Source of the DNA: Flavobacterium sp.
Lineage (GTDB): Bacteria; Bacteroidota; Bacteroidia; Flavobacteriales; Flavobacteriaceae
Length of the DNA stretch: 64,000 nucleotides
Direction of reading: 5' to 3'
Assembly: GCF_004211145.1 (NCBI RefSeq)
Contig: NZ_SEBS01000019.1
Location: 1 to 64,000 of the forward strand
A program made the position numbers and the translations under genes. The notes beneath the pieces were generated by a model, which was not told the DNA's origin, made no database searches, and saw nothing but the letters and a program-made list of their open reading frames with translations. Below, in pieces: positions 63,248-64,000 of this stretch (its first letter is position 1; each line of letters starts with the position of its first letter).

Positions 63248-63561
63248 CAGTTCGACGAGATTTCGGTTACCAATTCGGCCAGGACCTCGGCCTTGTTCGT
63301 TTGGGTCTCGTTCAATAATTTGCCGCCTTTGAACGACGCGAACGTCGGAAGGTTCGATACGTTGGCGAGCTTGCGCGATTCGGGCGCGGCTTCAGCATCG
63401 ACGATCACGAAAGTTACATCTTCGTTCTCGGTTGCGAATTTCTTGAATTTGGGCTTCATGATACGGCAGTTTCCGCACCACGACGCTGAATATTGGACAA
63501 TGACTTTATCGTTGTTTTGGACGATTTCAGAAAGTGTGTCCGTGGAGAGTTCTATTAGCAT
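63247..63561 (-). CDS. Thioredoxin-family protein
   Basis: 104 residues from ATG 63561 (MLIELSTD); a TTG three codons upstream is less likely. Redox site W-C-G-N-C with Cys 29 and Cys 32 (SASWCGNCRIMKPKF), cis-Pro loop SNLPTFASF. Asn replaces the usual Pro between the cysteines, which alters redox potential. Cytoplasmic. It probably reduces the peroxiredoxin encoded upstream and shares its transcript. Confidence 0.92.
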   Translation of the reverse strand: MLIELSTDTLSEIVQNNDKVIVQYSASWCGNCRIMKPKFKKFATENEDVTFVIVDAEAAPESRKLANVSNLPTFASFKGGKLLNETQTNKAEVLAELVTEISSN

Positions 63562-63572
63562 TTGATTCAATT

Positions 63573-63690
63573 AATAATTAATAATGAATAATTAATGATT
63601 CTCGCCGAGCCGATCAAATCGTTCTTTCAATGCACGGAACCTATTATTCATTATCAATTGTTCATTATTAATTATTCATTATTAATTATT
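63573..63690. repeat. 24-bp perfect AT-only-like inverted repeat around peroxiredoxin 3' end
   Basis: Arms at 63573-63596 and 63667-63690 are exact reverse complements (units of ATTAATTATTCATT). The right arm contains the peroxiredoxin stop codon and its last two Asn codons; the left arm lies just before the thioredoxin start. Looks like a dispersed or terminator-type element of flavobacterial spacers. Confidence 0.7.
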
Positions 63691-64000
63691 CAAGTACGAA
63701 GCAACTCCTTCTCTCGTCGCATTCATCGCTTCTTTTCCTTCTTCCCAGTTCGCAGGACAGACTTCGCCTTTGGTTTGGACGTGCGTGTAGGCGTCGATCA
63801 GACGAAGGTACTCGTTCACGTTGCGTCCGAGTGGCATGTCGTTTACGCTTTCGTGGAATACTTTTCCGGTTTCGTCGATAAGGTATGTCGCGCGGTATGT
63901 CACGTTCGAACCTTCTACGATCAGCGTGTTGTTTTCTTCGTCGTACGATGACGATTCGATGTCAAGGATGCCCAGGATGTTCGACAAGTTGCGGTTCGTA
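63682..64000 (-). CDS. 2-Cys peroxiredoxin, C-terminal part
   Basis: The 5' end lies beyond the window; 106 codons are visible, reading TNRNLSNILGILD into YRATYLIDETGKVFHESVNDMPLGRNVNEYLRLIDA, the C-terminal half of AhpC/TSA peroxiredoxins. Resolving Cys in GEVCPANW. The peroxidatic Cys is outside. Same strand as the thioredoxin and DUF6952 genes, so a peroxide-detoxifying operon. Confidence 0.9.
   Translation of the reverse strand, partial: TNRNLSNILGILDIESSSYDEENNTLIVEGSNVTYRATYLIDETGKVFHESVNDMPLGRNVNEYLRLIDAYTHVQTKGEVCPANWEEGKEAMNATREGVASYLNN

Noticed and set aside
1..64000. tRNA, rRNA, insertion sequences, prophage, replication origin
   Set aside because: No cloverleaf, ribosomal signature, transposase, phage gene or DnaA-box cluster was seen.

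Overview
The window reads as chromosomal DNA of a Flavobacteriaceae-type Bacteroidota. Pointers are a SusC/SusD pair run by a hybrid two-component system, a type IX secretion sorting domain on a GH16 enzyme, reg_prop propellers, many small lipoproteins, DUF families common in this group, starts without Shine-Dalgarno sequences, and at least one promoter that fits the Bacteroidetes consensus TTTG-N19-TAnnTTTG. The genus cannot be fixed by eye. Coding DNA after about 5.7 kb looks richer in G+C than the first 5 kb.

Layout. (1) 1-5.2 kb: an AT-rich run of small, mostly unrecognised genes, all on the minus strand, with long hairpin-bearing spacers and a ParD/ParE-type toxin-antitoxin pair; it looks like an accessory or integron-like cassette stretch. 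(2) 5.7-9.9 kb: msrA, a secreted GH16 glucanase, an AraC-type regulator and a small secreted protein. (3) 10-28 kb: a stress and DNA-repair neighbourhood holding ligD (NHEJ ligase), DUF3606, DUF4385 and DUF1810 proteins, a zinc alcohol dehydrogenase, an FMN reductase, two SDRs, small hydrophilic proteins, a large HPII-type catalase with a YciF-like (DUF892) protein, a DUF6766 membrane protein, a CinA-type amidase, an unrecognised 729-residue protein and an FAD-Rieske oxidoreductase. (4) 28.3-33 kb: a lipoprotein, repeat-rich spacer DNA, and an operon of a sorbosone/PQQ-type dehydrogenase, an SMP-30-like propeller and a DUF748 protein. (5) 33.3-36.5 kb: a four-gene operon ending in a receiver protein and a MEDS-domain histidine kinase. 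(6) 36.7-53 kb: a polysaccharide utilisation locus: HTCS sensor-regulator, SusC, SusD, GH130 phosphorylase, MFS transporter, an unrecognised 574-residue lipoprotein, GH13 and GH125. (7) 52.9-56.1 kb: a membrane-anchored OmpR-type regulator divergent from a propeller/YceI/FKBP operon. (8) 56.1-64 kb: a housekeeping operon tpx-dgkA-ftsK-lolA-lptF/G family-ribBA, then a thioredoxin pair and the 3' end of a peroxiredoxin.

How it works together. In the locus at 36.7-53 kb glycan would be bound and imported by SusD/SusC, trimmed by the secreted GH13, the 574-residue lipoprotein and GH125, carried inward by the MFS protein and phosphorolysed by GH130. The HTCS would sense a breakdown product and act at two GTGTACAC palindromes 21 bp apart ahead of susC. 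The enzyme mix (GH130 plus GH125) points to mannose-containing glycan; the linkage is inferred.

The most unusual points are the unrecognised 574-residue PUL protein, the OmpR-type membrane regulator facing four helically phased TTTAC repeats, the ribBA gene whose cyclohydrolase II half has lost its zinc cysteines, the in-frame tail fusion at 17.6-18.4 kb, and the 15-codon reading frame whose stop overlaps the susC start.
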